Shown here: piece after piece, positions 7,256 through 16,799 of the stretch
Position numbering within the stretch: the stretch's first letter is position 1
Layout: the number at the start of each line of letters is the position of its first letter
Source: JAJDZL01 sp965221175
Lineage (GTDB): Bacteria; Pseudomonadota; Gammaproteobacteria; Arenicellales; JAJDZL01
Direction of reading: 5' to 3'
DNA: 64,000 nucleotides
NCBI GenBank assembly: GCA_965221175.1
Contig: OZ244867.1
Coordinates: 930,001-994,000, forward strand
Translations under genes and position numbers: made by a program
Notes under the pieces: generated by a model
The model's database searches: none
Seen by the model: only the letters and a program-made list of their open reading frames with translations
Told to the model about the DNA's origin: nothing

Positions 7256-9316
7256 ATGACCTTCCTGACAAAGCACCCGAAAGTCGTTCAGTTTGCTGTC
7301 CTGTTGACAGTGTTTTTTCTGCTATGTCTTTCCATCAGCCCGTCAGAGTCAAACTATCTGTGGCGCCTGCCACCGTTGCTGGCGAAACTGCCTTTCATCA
7401 TCAATGATTCGGTCAGGTATTTGATGTTCGAGTGGATGCCGATCCAGGTATACGATTCGCTCATTGAAGATTATGAAGAAAAACCCCTGTTCAGAGAGAT
7501 GACAAGGTTCATTTCCGGTATTTTTCTTCACATTATCAATTTTGTTCGGGAAATCTTTCTGGGTGGGAACAAGACCGTTGTAGCCTTTACCAGTTGGGAT
7601 TTTATCTCAGAAAACCCTTGGGCGCGTTGGCCTGCACTCCCCTGGACAGTAATAACGGGCTGGGCGATTGTTCTCGGCTATAAGCTGCAGGGAAGTAGGT
7701 TGGCAATATTGGCTGCAGTTTGCACGACATTTATTGCGATTTTCGGGCAGTGGAAGCCATCGATGGAGACAGTATCGTTTGTATTGATTGCCGCACCGGT
7801 TTCCGTTGTCCTGGGTCTTGTTCTGGGTATTTGGGCCTACAGAAACAAGATCGTCGAGACGGCCTTGAATCCGTTACTCAACGTCGCTCAGACCATGCCG
7901 CACTATTCCTACTTGGTGCCGGTGATCGTGCTTTTTGGTGTCGGAGATCATGCAGCGGCAATTGCCACGATCGTTTTCGCCACACCGCCGATGGTCCGTT
8001 TGACGCTGTTGGGATTGAAGAAAGTTCCCGCAGATGTAGCTGATTCAGGCATGATGAGTGGGTGCAACGGGTTTCAACTGATGTTCCGGGTACTAATTCC
8101 CACAGCGCGACGTGACATCCTGATTGGTGTCAATCAGGTGGTGATGCAGTGCTTGGCGATGACCGTGATCGCGTCGTTTATCGGTGCTCAGGGGTTAGGC
8201 TCCAACCTGATGATTGCGCTGAATTCCCTAAGGATCGGCACCGGAATAGAGATCGGCCTGTGTATCGTGCTGATTGCCGTGTTGCTAGACAAAATGTCCT
8301 TGGCCTGGGCAAACAAGCAAACGGATTATTTTGCCGATCTGAAATTCTTTCAGCGAAACAAGTATGCATTAGTGGCCTTGATTGTCTTTCTGGTCGGTGT
8401 GGCTCTGGCGTACATTGGCAGCTTCCTATTCAGGGAGGGTTTCAACTATCTGTATATCGTCCCGCACAACAAGGGCATCACTACTGCTCCATTCTGGCAG
8501 GACACGGTTGATTGGATTTGGGACACGTTCTTCTACACATTGAGGAGTTTCAATGTATTCCTGATCACGAGTGTCCTGGAGCCGATGAAAAGCATGTATC
8601 TTGCTATGCCCGTCGCCGCCACTTTTCTGCTGATGATGGGTATCGGCTACATTCTGGCGGGTTTCAGGTCGGCGTTGATCATTGGCGGATTTATGCTCTT
8701 CATCGCGTTGTCGGAATACTGGGACAGGGCTTTAATCACTGCCTACATAGCATCATTTGCAGTGATTGTCTCGGCCATCCTTGGCATCACGATAGGTTCT
8801 CTATGTGCCCAGAGTTCCGTCGCCAGCAAGGTGATAATACTGATATGTGACTTTCTCCAGACGTTCCCCTCGTTTATCTACCTGATTCCAGTTATCATGC
8901 TGTTCGGCATCACCGATACCTCCGTGATTATCGCCTCTATCGTCTATGCGACCGTTCCGGCGACCCGATATACGGTTGAAGGACTGCGTAGCGTTCCACC
9001 GGTTCTGCATGACGCCGGATCGATGCTTGGTGTATCGCGCTTGCAAAGATGGGTCTCGATTGAAATGCCCATGGCGTTTCCGCATATCATGCTGGGCGTG
9101 AATCAGACCGTTGTCTTTGCGCTGTTCATGGTAATCATCGGGGCATTTATCGGCACCACAGATCTGGGGCAATTGATTTTGAAAGCCATTTCAGATCCCC
9201 AAGGTACCGGTATCGGGCTTACCTTGGGGCTGTGTGTAGCTTTCATCGGCCTTGCGGTTGACCAGATCATACGGACTTGGGCCAATGAACGCAAGAAGGC
9301 GCTGGATTTGAATTGA
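7256..9316 (+). CDS. proW: Double-length osmolyte ABC transporter permease (two fused BPD domains)
   Basis: At 686 residues this permease is about twice the usual ProW length. It contains two complete membrane-permease domains, roughly residues 170-350 and 470-680, each with an EAA-type ATPase contact loop (around SGMMSGCNGFQLMFRVLIP near 264 and AGSMLGVSRLQRWVSIEMP near 586). An extra N-terminal membrane segment and a long extracytoplasmic stretch precede them. A single chain could therefore replace the homodimer of classical ProW and pair with two copies of the ATPase at 6175. It sits ten bases after that gene. Function as a betaine/proline-type osmolyte channel is inferred from the operon. 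Confidence 0.9.
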   Translation: MTFLTKHPKVVQFAVLLTVFFLLCLSISPSESNYLWRLPPLLAKLPFIINDSVRYLMFEWMPIQVYDSLIEDYEEKPLFREMTRFISGIFLHIINFVREIFLGGNKTVVAFTSWDFISENPWARWPALPWTVITGWAIVLGYKLQGSRLAILAAVCTTFIAIFGQWKPSMETVSFVLIAAPVSVVLGLVLGIWAYRNKIVETALNPLLNVAQTMPHYSYLVPVIVLFGVGDHAAAIATIVFATPPMVRLTLLGLKKVPADVADSGMMSGCNGFQLMFRVLIPTARRDILIGVNQVVMQCLAMTVIASFIGAQGLGSNLMIALNSLRIGTGIEIGLCIVLIAVLLDKMSLAWANKQTDYFADLKFFQRNKYALVALIVFLVGVALAYIGSFLFREGFNYLYIVPHNKGITTAPFWQDTVDWIWDTFFYTLRSFNVFLITSVLEPMKSMYLAMPVAATFLLMMGIGYILAGFRSALIIGGFMLFIALSEYWDRALITAYIASFAVIVSAILGITIGSLCAQSSVASKVIILICDFLQTFPSFIYLIPVIMLFGITDTSVIIASIVYATVPATRYTVEGLRSVPPVLHDAGSMLGVSRLQRWVSIEMPMAFPHIMLGVNQTVVFALFMVIIGAFIGTTDLGQLILKAISDPQGTGIGLTLGLCVAFIGLAVDQIIRTWANERKKALDLN

Positions 9317-9489
9317 ACCCGTATTTTGTTATCTAGTTGGCGGAGCAAGGTGTCCCGGGCCGGTTCAAGCCACTACGTTGCCTTATATTCGGCAGTCGTT
9401 TGCTGACGGGGCGTCTTCGGTGGAGTAAATCCGTGCTACTCCAGCACGGGTATTTCCTGCTTACGGCACACTTTCCGATTACGTACAAG
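9317..9489. other. Spacer with a strong hairpin, 9431-9449
   Basis: Downstream of the permease, CCGTGCT and AGCACGG form a perfect seven-base-pair stem with a five-base loop at 9431-9449. Only short T-runs follow, so termination is possible but unproven. No gene is supported here. Confidence 0.4.
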
Positions 9490-9630
9490 CTTAGAAAGTT
9501 TCACATCGACAATATCAAACTCCTCTCGGATTCGAAGCAATGTGTACAATGCGGATTTTTAAGAAATCTTGAAATTTCAGTGCTGTTTCATACTCGATAC
9601 CCCTTTCAAACTAGCCGTGTGAAAATTCTC
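9490..9630 (-). pseudogene. IS1595-family transposase relic
   Basis: Read on the minus strand, this spacer encodes HTASLKGVSSMKQH, then a stop, NFKIS, another stop, and KSALYTLLRIREEF. This aligns residue for residue with HTTSLKGVSSMKLHRDLKIS and the following QKSAWFMLHRLRATF of the intact transposase at 28219-29202. Only the middle of the gene is left and it carries two stop codons. It shows that a relative of the active-looking element was once inserted here. The 200 bases on the 3' side of this relic hold nothing I can identify. Confidence 0.75.
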
Positions 9631-9848
9631 AGTGTCCAGTCCATGCTTGGCTGCCATAAGGCCAAATTGCTCGGACAAGATCGAGTTGATGTGCAGTTGG
9701 ATATTACTGTCAGCCTTTAGCTGCAGCGAGAATCAACGGATGGAATCACGGCCCGTGCGAATGGTTGCCAATACAGCGTACAATTCGCATTTTTACGGAT
9801 AAGAATAGTTCGCTGATTATATTGACTTACGACCTGACGGGGTATTTG

Positions 9849-10649
9849 ATGACGCAAGAAACCAAGCCGGAACAGCAGGAAATTTCGGAGCTTCTTAAAT
9901 TTGCCAATGACATGGTCGATGGCGCAAGAGAAATCGCACTTCAGTTCCATAAGAAGCCCAAAAAAAAATGGACCAAATCGGACAGTACATTTGTGACGGA
10001 AGCAGACCTGCGTATCGAAGAATTCACGATTCAAATGATCAAAGAGCGATACCCTGAGCACGGTTTTTTCGGCGAAGAATTTGGTGATACCAGTACCGAT
10101 GAATTACTGAAGTGGTGCATTGATCCAATTGACGGAACACAGTCGTTCGTCTATGGATTGCCGACATTCGGTATATTGATTGCGTTGACTTTCAATTCGA
10201 GGCCTATTGTGGGAATCATAGATTCTCCGGCAATGGGCGAGCGCTGGTGTGGAGCCTACGGATTCCCTACCACCTGGCAGGGACAAGTGTGTTCTGCCAA
10301 GCAGAACCAAGCTCTAAAAGACTCTGTAGTATTTGCTACTTCAATCGACATGTTTGAAGAGTACGAACGAGCGACATTCGATCGCCTGTCAAGTCTTGCA
10401 AAATTTCGACGATTTGGAACAGATTGTTATGCTTATGGATTATTGGCTTCTGGATACATTGATATCGTGATGGAAGCGGATATGAAACCGTACGACATTA
10501 TGGCTCTTGTGCCAGTTGTTGAAGGTGCAGATGGAGTCATCAGCGATTGGTCTGGAAACCCGCTTACTCTGAATTCCAGTCGTCAGGTTCTGGCAACGGC
10601 AAACTTGAAGCTTCACGAAGAGTGTCTTGAAGCAATTCAGTCAAACTAG
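9849..10649 (+). CDS. hisN: Inositol-monophosphatase family protein, HisN-like histidinol-phosphatase
   Basis: A 266-residue Mg-dependent phosphatase of the inositol monophosphatase fold. It has the metal-binding GEEFG motif (~75) and DPIDGTQSF (~93), and the downstream FGTDCYAYGLLASGYID and MKPYDIMALVPVVEGA segments (~200-225), which are especially characteristic of HisN-type histidinol-phosphate phosphatases. It would remove phosphate from histidinol phosphate in histidine synthesis, or act on a related phosphoester. The ATG at 9849 is preferred over an upstream frame extension to 9765 because the extension has no family resemblance. No other his gene is nearby. It converges with the NfeD-like gene. 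Confidence 0.85.
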   Translation: MTQETKPEQQEISELLKFANDMVDGAREIALQFHKKPKKKWTKSDSTFVTEADLRIEEFTIQMIKERYPEHGFFGEEFGDTSTDELLKWCIDPIDGTQSFVYGLPTFGILIALTFNSRPIVGIIDSPAMGERWCGAYGFPTTWQGQVCSAKQNQALKDSVVFATSIDMFEEYERATFDRLSSLAKFRRFGTDCYAYGLLASGYIDIVMEADMKPYDIMALVPVVEGADGVISDWSGNPLTLNSSRQVLATANLKLHEECLEAIQSN

Positions 10650-10725
10650 TGGTGATTTTGGCTTCACCGGCGATGACAACAAGCGGATCGGATTTAGTGA
10701 AACAGCGACCGTCAGACGCGACCTT

Positions 10726-11061
10726 CTAGTACTGATTGATATCTTCGTTATCTTTGTTGCTGGATCGGGCGTAAATCTGCAGCACTACGACTGCAATGAC
10801 CGATAGTCCTGCAAACCAGTATCCAACGTGTCGCCAGTGATCTAAAGCAACGAACTGGGGCAGGATGTCGTGATTCTTGAGAAACACCAGTCCTGCAACA
10901 GCCAGGCACGCGATTCCTACCGGCAATAGTATGTAGTTCATTCCGAAAAACAAATCAGCAAGAATTAGCGCAATTGCGAGAATTACCCAAATCTCAGTCA
11001 AGAATACAAAGTAGTTCAAATCCCACATCTCACTGAAATTATTTATCACCCAATCTATCAA
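10726..11061 (-). CDS. NfeD-like membrane protein (short form)
   Basis: A 111-residue protein with hydrophobic segments near residues 18-38, 42-60 and 80-100 and a short charged tail. It overlaps the 3' end of the SPFH/stomatin-like gene by 23 bases on the same strand. Short NfeD proteins usually pair with stomatin-like proteins, and the tail here (after residue 100) is too short to be the usual soluble OB-fold domain, so it is a minimal form. Its presumed job is to help anchor or organise SPFH oligomers in the inner membrane. Confidence 0.65.
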   Translation of the reverse strand: MIDWVINNFSEMWDLNYFVFLTEIWVILAIALILADLFFGMNYILLPVGIACLAVAGLVFLKNHDILPQFVALDHWRHVGYWFAGLSVIAVVVLQIYARSSNKDNEDINQY

Positions 11062-11962
11062 TCACGACTTCAAGAGACCCTAATGCCTTCGTCACGTCAG
11101 AAGGCACAATAACTGTTTTTGTATTTGAAGAAGAAGCCAGTTCGCCCATTGCCTGCACCTGTTGCTTTAAAATCTCAAAATCAATAGCCGGTTGGCCGTT
11201 TTCGGCAATCGCGGCGGCGATCAGGCGAGTCTGTTCAGCATTTGCTTTTGCCTTGATTCGAATCGAATAAGCATCTGCATCTGCTTGGACTTTCACTGCT
11301 TCGGCTTCCTTCTTTGCCTGATATAACTGCGCATCCGCATCCAACTCGACAGAACGCTTTCTGCCCTCGGCTTCAGCGACTGCTGCACGTCGCTCTCTTT
11401 CGGCATTCAACTGCTTTCGCTGTGCTGCCTTCGTTTGTTCATCTACCTTGACGTCAGTAATTTCTGTCCGTGTAATTTCAATTCCCCATACTTCCGCCGC
11501 TTCTCGAAGATTGTTGGCAATTTCTAGGTTCATTGATTCGCGACTGGATTGAAGATGATCCAGATCCAGCTTGCCTGCAGCAGAGCGCACGATCGATGTC
11601 GCAGCGGTTTCGATTGCAAGTTCCTCGTTCCTGATTCTGTATATGGAACTCGCAGCGTCGGTAACTCGAAAAAATACTGTTGTTTCCAGAATCACTTCAA
11701 CATTGTCTTTGGTAATTACGGAAATATTGAATTCAGACAATTGCCGCTCAAGAATACTGACTCTGTGTTTTACCTTTTCGACATAAGGAACAATCAAATT
11801 CAGACCGGCATTCAAGGTACGCTTGTATTTACCAAACCTTTCCACTAGATGTACTTCCGACTGGGAAACCACACGAATTCCCTTAAATACAGTGACTAGG
11901 GCGATCACAATAACAACGATCGTTACGATACCTGCCAGATTAATATCAATTGGTAAAAACAT
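11039..11962 (-). CDS. SPFH/Band 7 (stomatin-like, QmcA-type) membrane protein
   Basis: A 307-residue protein with one N-terminal membrane segment (residues ~8-26) followed by the SPFH domain. The motif QSEVHLVERFGKYKRTLNAGLNLIVP (split here: QSEVHLVERFGKYKR, then TLNAGLNLIVP) near 34 and the SIYRIRNEE / AATSIVRSAAGKLDLD stretch are typical. A long alanine- and glutamate-rich coiled coil (~170-245) would drive oligomerisation. Such proteins form large membrane rings and scaffold proteases or respiratory complexes. The NfeD-like partner overlaps its end. The first residues LPIDINLAGIVTIV support the chosen ATG. Confidence 0.9.
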   Translation of the reverse strand: MFLPIDINLAGIVTIVVIVIALVTVFKGIRVVSQSEVHLVERFGKYKRTLNAGLNLIVPYVEKVKHRVSILERQLSEFNISVITKDNVEVILETTVFFRVTDAASSIYRIRNEELAIETAATSIVRSAAGKLDLDHLQSSRESMNLEIANNLREAAEVWGIEITRTEITDVKVDEQTKAAQRKQLNAERERRAAVAEAEGRKRSVELDADAQLYQAKKEAEAVKVQADADAYSIRIKAKANAEQTRLIAAAIAENGQPAIDFEILKQQVQAMGELASSSNTKTVIVPSDVTKALGSLEVVIDRLGDK

Positions 11963-12501
11963 AATTTCTCAACAAAACAAGATGGAACTATAAAATATAT
12001 AATTCAATATAATCAGTGTATAACAGGACAAACTTAAAGTAAGAAGAAGATATTGTAGTTTTCTCCCCTCTATTTTGTCCGTTCTTTCCCATTATTCGGG
12101 ACTCTCACGGGATATTGTTGTAAGTAGTGCGTGAGAGGCTTGATTAAATATGCGAAATAGCAAAGAGAATGGATTGAACTGCCCTTAGTTTTCGTTATTT
12201 TACTCTTACAATAAAATTTTGACGAGTCTTTGTGCCGAACAGCAATTGAATAAATAATTGCTAACTGCTCGACAATTTTACGATGCGCTTGTTGGAAAGT
12301 GGGAACCTCAGGATGCCGCATACCAACCGAATATTGATTACTTCCGTAATGACGGCCCGGAGTGAACAAATTTTTAATCGCCTAAATCTAGTTTATGGAA
12401 ACGGGTACTGAAATTTGTTATGTTAGTTTATAAGTTCCATGTTAAGAATTGACTGCAGAGATTTCCAGTGTGCAGCAGGAATTCAGAGTTTGTCTCTCCA
12501 T
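11963..12501. other. 539-base spacer, no supported gene
   Basis: AT-rich spacer between two minus-strand units; promoters for the SPFH gene should lie at its left edge. A 99-residue minus frame (12070-12369) is open, but I see no family resemblance, signal or ribosome site, so it is not called. Confidence 0.4.
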
Positions 12502-13182
12502 TCAAGGGTCACCCGGTACGCCGTATGATGGCGCTTCATCCGGAGAAATCGCTCGCATGATGTAGTCACGGTACTGAGGTTTATAGGCTGCCCAAAGATC
12601 AAGCAATCGTGCGATTGGATTGGCATCATCCCAGTCGACTCTAAGGTCAACTTCCGGCCATGAATATTCGCTGGCAACCAGAATAGCCGCGGAGTGCAAG
12701 GTTCCCTCCTCGCCACCGACGTCAAGTCCGGCCTTCAGCCCGAGCAACAGTGATTCAGCCAGATGCAAGTTTGTGTCGCGGTTGCCAAAAGTTTCAATCA
12801 TCACTTTTGGAATGGAATCATTCGCCAGAAGGTTTCCAGCCGCCACACATCCATTTCCAGTGAACACCGCATTCGTGCCTAGCGTGTGTTTCCCCGTGTA
12901 GTGGGCGGATTGACCATTACTATCAACCACAGTCAACTGACGGTAATCCAAATTTGATCGTGATTGCACAACCTTATCGAGAGCGTCTCTAGCGCCATCT
13001 CCTGATTGAATATTATCTAAAATTGCAGGACCGAGGGACGGGTCAGTGATATTTTGCGTGGCAACGGTACCGACTCCGGCACGAACCCAGGGACAGCGGC
13101 TTCCTACTGCAATGCTGGATGTCGTAATTGCTACCCCTACTCTACCACTAACCGGATCAAGAGCTGCAATGGAAAATGTCAT
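12502..13182 (-). CDS. DUF1028 family protein (Ntn-hydrolase-like)
   Basis: A 226-residue protein of the DUF1028 family. The start MTFSIAALDPVSGRVGVAI and the segments SRCPWVRAGVGTVATQN, GNGCVAAGN and GGEEGTLHSAAI are the family's conserved blocks. Structures of relatives have an N-terminal-nucleophile hydrolase fold, but reactions are not established. The gene follows the PhyH-family gene by 12 bases on the same strand, so the two are probably co-transcribed. DUF1028 genes often accompany amino-acid or peptide catabolism, which would fit, but the substrate here is unknown. Confidence 0.88.
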   Translation of the reverse strand: MTFSIAALDPVSGRVGVAITTSSIAVGSRCPWVRAGVGTVATQNITDPSLGPAILDNIQSGDGARDALDKVVQSRSNLDYRQLTVVDSNGQSAHYTGKHTLGTNAVFTGNGCVAAGNLLANDSIPKVMIETFGNRDTNLHLAESLLLGLKAGLDVGGEEGTLHSAAILVASEYSWPEVDLRVDWDDANPIARLLDLWAAYKPQYRDYIMRAISPDEAPSYGVPGDP

Positions 13183-13194
13183 CGCTGCAAGTTT

Positions 13195-14070
13195 TTACGT
13201 GGCAGAAGGCTGACCCTGGACTCCAAAGAAAGAATCGTGGGAGTATGGCGTTCGCATTTCAAATTCATCACTTCGAAGACGCGCAACATGGCTTGGTTCT
13301 CCTCTCACAATTTTGCCCGTGTACTTTGATGGTAAAGCGGGTGAGAGCAGCGGAAAAGCATCCGCTGAAGTGTAGTCACAGATCAGCAGACGACGCGCAT
13401 TGTTGGAAAGATTTGTTCGTGAACCATGTACTGTCCAAGTGTGCATGAAACAAACATCTCCCCGAGATGCAACAATCGGAACTGCCAATCGATTAAATTC
13501 TTCGTTGAATGAAGAATCAATGGCACCGACGTATTCACCCTTTTGAAAATGGGAATAGCGTTTTTTGTGAGAACCGGGAACTACACGTAGACAGCCATTT
13601 TTTTCTGTTGCATCGTCCAGCATCAGCAAAATCGCAAGCATGTCATCATTGGTGTGCGGATCGTAAGAATGATCCTGATGATAGTAGACTATCGTTTCCA
13701 TGCCTGGCAGTTTAACATTCAGTTTACAGTGGTGATATCTGATGCTTGGACCGATCAGTTGTGCGACCATGTCAACCATGGGACTGTCCCAGAGAACTTC
13801 CTGGAAGTCTTCGGAAACATCGACAGGGTTCGCTACACGACGTAATTTAGGAGTTTCCCGCGTGTGTCCGACTTCCAGATCGAATCTTGCCTTGCCGTCT
13901 ACAGTCGTACCGAAATTAGACTCGTGCTGTCGACTCAGTTCAATCCAGTTATCCACTTGATCGTCAAGTCGTTTCAATAAACTGTCATCAATGCCCGATG
14001 GACATATCAAATACCCAAATTCAGCGAAGTACCGAATCTGATCTTCTGAAAGTTTAGGTTTGTTTTCCAT
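13195..14070 (-). CDS. Phytanoyl-CoA dioxygenase (PhyH) family protein
   Basis: A 291-residue Fe(II)/2-oxoglutarate dioxygenase. The metal triad is visible as HQD near residue 130 (HQDHSYDPHTNDD) and a distal histidine in TWVHGSRT-like TWTVHGSRTN near 212, with the 2-oxoglutarate-binding arginine a few residues on. The GCLRVVPGSHKKR block (~158) is also typical. It would hydroxylate a small acid, amino-acid derivative or lipid using O2. It heads a two-gene unit with DUF1028. It lacks obvious ectoine-hydroxylase hallmarks, so no substrate is assigned. Confidence 0.88.
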   Translation of the reverse strand: MENKPKLSEDQIRYFAEFGYLICPSGIDDSLLKRLDDQVDNWIELSRQHESNFGTTVDGKARFDLEVGHTRETPKLRRVANPVDVSEDFQEVLWDSPMVDMVAQLIGPSIRYHHCKLNVKLPGMETIVYYHQDHSYDPHTNDDMLAILLMLDDATEKNGCLRVVPGSHKKRYSHFQKGEYVGAIDSSFNEEFNRLAVPIVASRGDVCFMHTWTVHGSRTNLSNNARRLLICDYTSADAFPLLSPALPSKYTGKIVRGEPSHVARLRSDEFEMRTPYSHDSFFGVQGQPSAT

Positions 14071-14752
14071 TATGTTGAACTCCAGGATTAAATCGAGAAA
14101 ACTCTAATTTTCTAAATACCTTCATTTTGCTCTATGTCGATGCCCTTAAGCCTGCCATTCAATGCGCAAGGAAATTTGTGTGCAATTTTATAATATATTC
14201 TGATAGCGTGAGCATGCCCCTAATAATTCTCATGCTGAATGCTAAGCCTGTTTATCCGCAGATTCAAGTTCAATAGATAGCCGCCGAGCCCTTCAAACAA
14301 TTCTTCCAGACACCTCAGGATGACAGTCGGAGTGTTTTTCGATGCTTTGGTTAGAATGTCGAACATCTGTTCAATCCGTTAATCATCCGAGTTAAACTAG
14401 GCACCACCGAGTATTACAGGGACTGAATGCCCTGCTCGGCCGACATTTTTACAAATGCCATTCAGATTATAACTGCGAATAATTCCTGAGCTTAATACTC
14501 AATCGCTGGAAAGACTGCACGTAACTAATTGTCGTCTATACGAGAAATTTTACTTGCAGCCAATGACGCTTAAATCGAACAATTTGGTCGATGCAGCGTT
14601 TAAAGCATGACAATGGTTGTATCTCCATATTTCTTTCTGAAAATTCATTATCCAAATTTGATTTCATCACAATTGAGAAATCGAGATAACACAAGCAGTA
14701 ATTTAACTACAATCAAACGATTGATTGCGCATCATCGTAGGAGAACTAATAC
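14071..14752. other. 682-base divergent spacer, no supported gene
   Basis: AT-rich region between the PhyH gene and the acetolactate-synthase-like gene. An inverted pair AGCATG/CATGCT lies around 14211-14236. A ribosome site (AGGAGA, about 14740) serves the downstream gene. I see no coding or RNA gene. Confidence 0.45.
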
Positions 14753-16405
14753 ATGAAAGCTTCAGACCTGTTTGTTCAATGTCTTGAAAAAGAAGGAATC
14801 GAATACATTTTCGGGGTTCCCGGAGAGGAAAACGCACATTTCATGATCTCTCTGGAAGCATCAGAAAAGATTCGCTTTATTCTCTGCCGACACGAACAGG
14901 GGGCAGCTTTCATGGCAGAGGTCTATGGACGATTGACCGGACATGTCGCGGGCTGTCTCGGCACGCTAGGACCCGGGGCAACCAACCTGATAACCGGCGT
15001 TGCTGACGGTAACATGGACCGAGCACCGATGCTGGTTCTCACTGGTCAAGGAGCTTCAACTCGACTGCACAAGGAATCCCACCAGATCATGGATGTCGTT
15101 GCCATGTACAAGCCAGTTACAAAATGGGCACAGCAAATCCATCATCCAAATAATATCCCAGAGGTGATTCGTAAAGCCATACGCACAGCAAAGGTGGAGA
15201 AACCAGGTGCAACGCTTGTTGAACTGCCGGAGGATATCGCACACATGGAGACAACTTCCCAGCCCTTGGCACCTAAAAATCTGAGACGAGCAGTACCGGA
15301 CGACAAGATTGTCGATCAAGCCTTTGAGCGAATTCGCAACGCATCCCGACCAATCATTCTTGCCGGCAATGGCTGCATCCGAAGACGAGCCTCCCAGCAA
15401 TTGCGAATATTGTGCGAGAAAACAGGCATTGGTGTCATCAGCACATTCATGGCAAAAGGGTGTGTCGATATGGATGCAGACTACTGTCTCTACACCATCG
15501 GCTTAGGGGCTAAAGATCTAGTTGCCTGCGCTTTGGATGCCGCTGATCTCATCATCACTCTTGGATACGATATGGTGGAATACCATCCTCACTTGTGGAA
15601 TCCAGACCACGACAAGAATATTCTGCATATTGATTTTTTGCCAGCTGAAATTGACGCACACTACAGTCCCGGACTAGAAGTTATTGGAGATCTTGCCCAT
15701 ACTTTGTGGATGCTCAACGCACGCATAGACAGCGTAGACGACCTTTCATTCAACCTCTCGCAACAGGCCGGCACTCGAAGGGAAATGGCTGCCGATTTTG
15801 CTGAATACAAAGACGATGACACCGAAGGAAAAATAAAACCGCAAAAGGTATTGTGGGATGTTAGACAGGTTATGGGAGCCGAAGATATTCTGCTGTCGGA
15901 CGTCGGGGCCCACAAAATGTGGATAGCTCGACACTATCATTGCCACGAACCCAATACGTGTCTTATTCCAAACGGATTTTGTTCAATGGGATTTGCGCTG
16001 CCGGGGGCGATTGCAGCAAGCCTCGTTTATCCAGAACGACGCATACTGGCAATTTGTGGAGATGCTGGATTCATGATGAATGTTCAGGAAATGGAAACGG
16101 CCAGCCGACTGAAAGTAAACATGGTAGCGATGGTTTGGGAAGACAATGCCTACGGATTGATTGCCTGGAAGCAGACAAGCCAATTTGGCAAACATACTGA
16201 CTTAAGTTTCGGAAATCCAGACTGGTTGATGCTGGCCAAGTCATTTGGGTGGCAAGGGCATCGTGTGGATAATTCGAGGTATCTGGTATCAACTCTAGAA
16301 GCTGCATTCAACGAACAAGGTCCGAGCCTCGTAGTCGTGCCGATCGACTACGCAGAGAACTCACTTTTGACCAAGAGACTGGGGGAAATTGTTTGCCCGT
16401 TGTGA
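14753..16405 (+). CDS. Thiamine-diphosphate enzyme, acetolactate synthase large-subunit-like
   Basis: A 550-residue ThDP enzyme of the catabolic acetolactate synthase type. The N-terminal pyrimidine-binding domain has VPGEEN and the catalytic glutamate in RHEQGAAFMAEVYGRLTG (~45). The central domain has NGCIRRRASQQL. The ThDP/Mg motif is GDAGFMMNVQEMET (~437) running to NAYGLI. It should condense two pyruvates, or pyruvate with another 2-oxoacid or aldehyde. No small regulatory subunit is adjacent, which argues against the biosynthetic IlvB complex. Length (550) and motifs fit AlsS-like proteins better than sulfoacetaldehyde acetyltransferase. The ATG follows AGGAGA by eight bases. Confidence 0.88.
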   Translation: MKASDLFVQCLEKEGIEYIFGVPGEENAHFMISLEASEKIRFILCRHEQGAAFMAEVYGRLTGHVAGCLGTLGPGATNLITGVADGNMDRAPMLVLTGQGASTRLHKESHQIMDVVAMYKPVTKWAQQIHHPNNIPEVIRKAIRTAKVEKPGATLVELPEDIAHMETTSQPLAPKNLRRAVPDDKIVDQAFERIRNASRPIILAGNGCIRRRASQQLRILCEKTGIGVISTFMAKGCVDMDADYCLYTIGLGAKDLVACALDAADLIITLGYDMVEYHPHLWNPDHDKNILHIDFLPAEIDAHYSPGLEVIGDLAHTLWMLNARIDSVDDLSFNLSQQAGTRREMAADFAEYKDDDTEGKIKPQKVLWDVRQVMGAEDILLSDVGAHKMWIARHYHCHEPNTCLIPNGFCSMGFALPGAIAASLVYPERRILAICGDAGFMMNVQEMETASRLKVNMVAMVWEDNAYGLIAWKQTSQFGKHTDLSFGNPDWLMLAKSFGWQGHRVDNSRYLVSTLEAAFNEQGPSLVVVPIDYAENSLLTKRLGEIVCPL

Positions 16406-16799
16406 TAAATGAACGCGACAAATTTTTGTAACAACCTGAGCCATGCGAGCGAGAATTCGTTGCGTAATTTTTGAATAATATCTTTCGATCATAAATTTGT
16501 GGTTATGCGCCCTTTAGGTGTTGGAAATTCCCTAATGTCAGATTCAATAGCATGTCTGCAGTTAACCGGAACTTCATTGCGGGAATGCGTGAAAGCGGTT
16601 TCGGTCCGACGTAACTGACGCCGTGTGGTATGATTTGGCACGTGAATGAAGAATCTTCATCTCAATGCAAATATCTGCGCTGCTCTAACCGCCTAAGCAT
16701 CAGCTGTACCACCAGGCACACTGAGGCTTTCCCAAAGTTGGTTGGATAATGTAAAAATATCGTGTCAGGAATTACTGGAATACAAGGTAATGGAAATTT
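16406..16799. other. 394-base spacer, no supported gene
   Basis: Spacer between two plus-strand genes. No clear terminator, promoter or coding signal is visible. Confidence 0.4.

Noticed and set aside
9337..9720. 127-residue plus-strand frame after the permease
   Set aside because: The minus strand of the same region carries a recognisable IS1595 transposase relic, so this frame is a shadow.
12070..12369. 99-residue minus-strand frame in a spacer
   Set aside because: No family resemblance, no ribosome site and AT-rich composition; length is within chance expectation.
14753..16405. Identification as sulfoacetaldehyde acetyltransferase (Xsc)
   Set aside because: The length and the RHEQGAAFMAEVYGRLTG and GDAGFMMN blocks fit acetolactate-synthase-like enzymes better, and no pta or taurine gene is adjacent.
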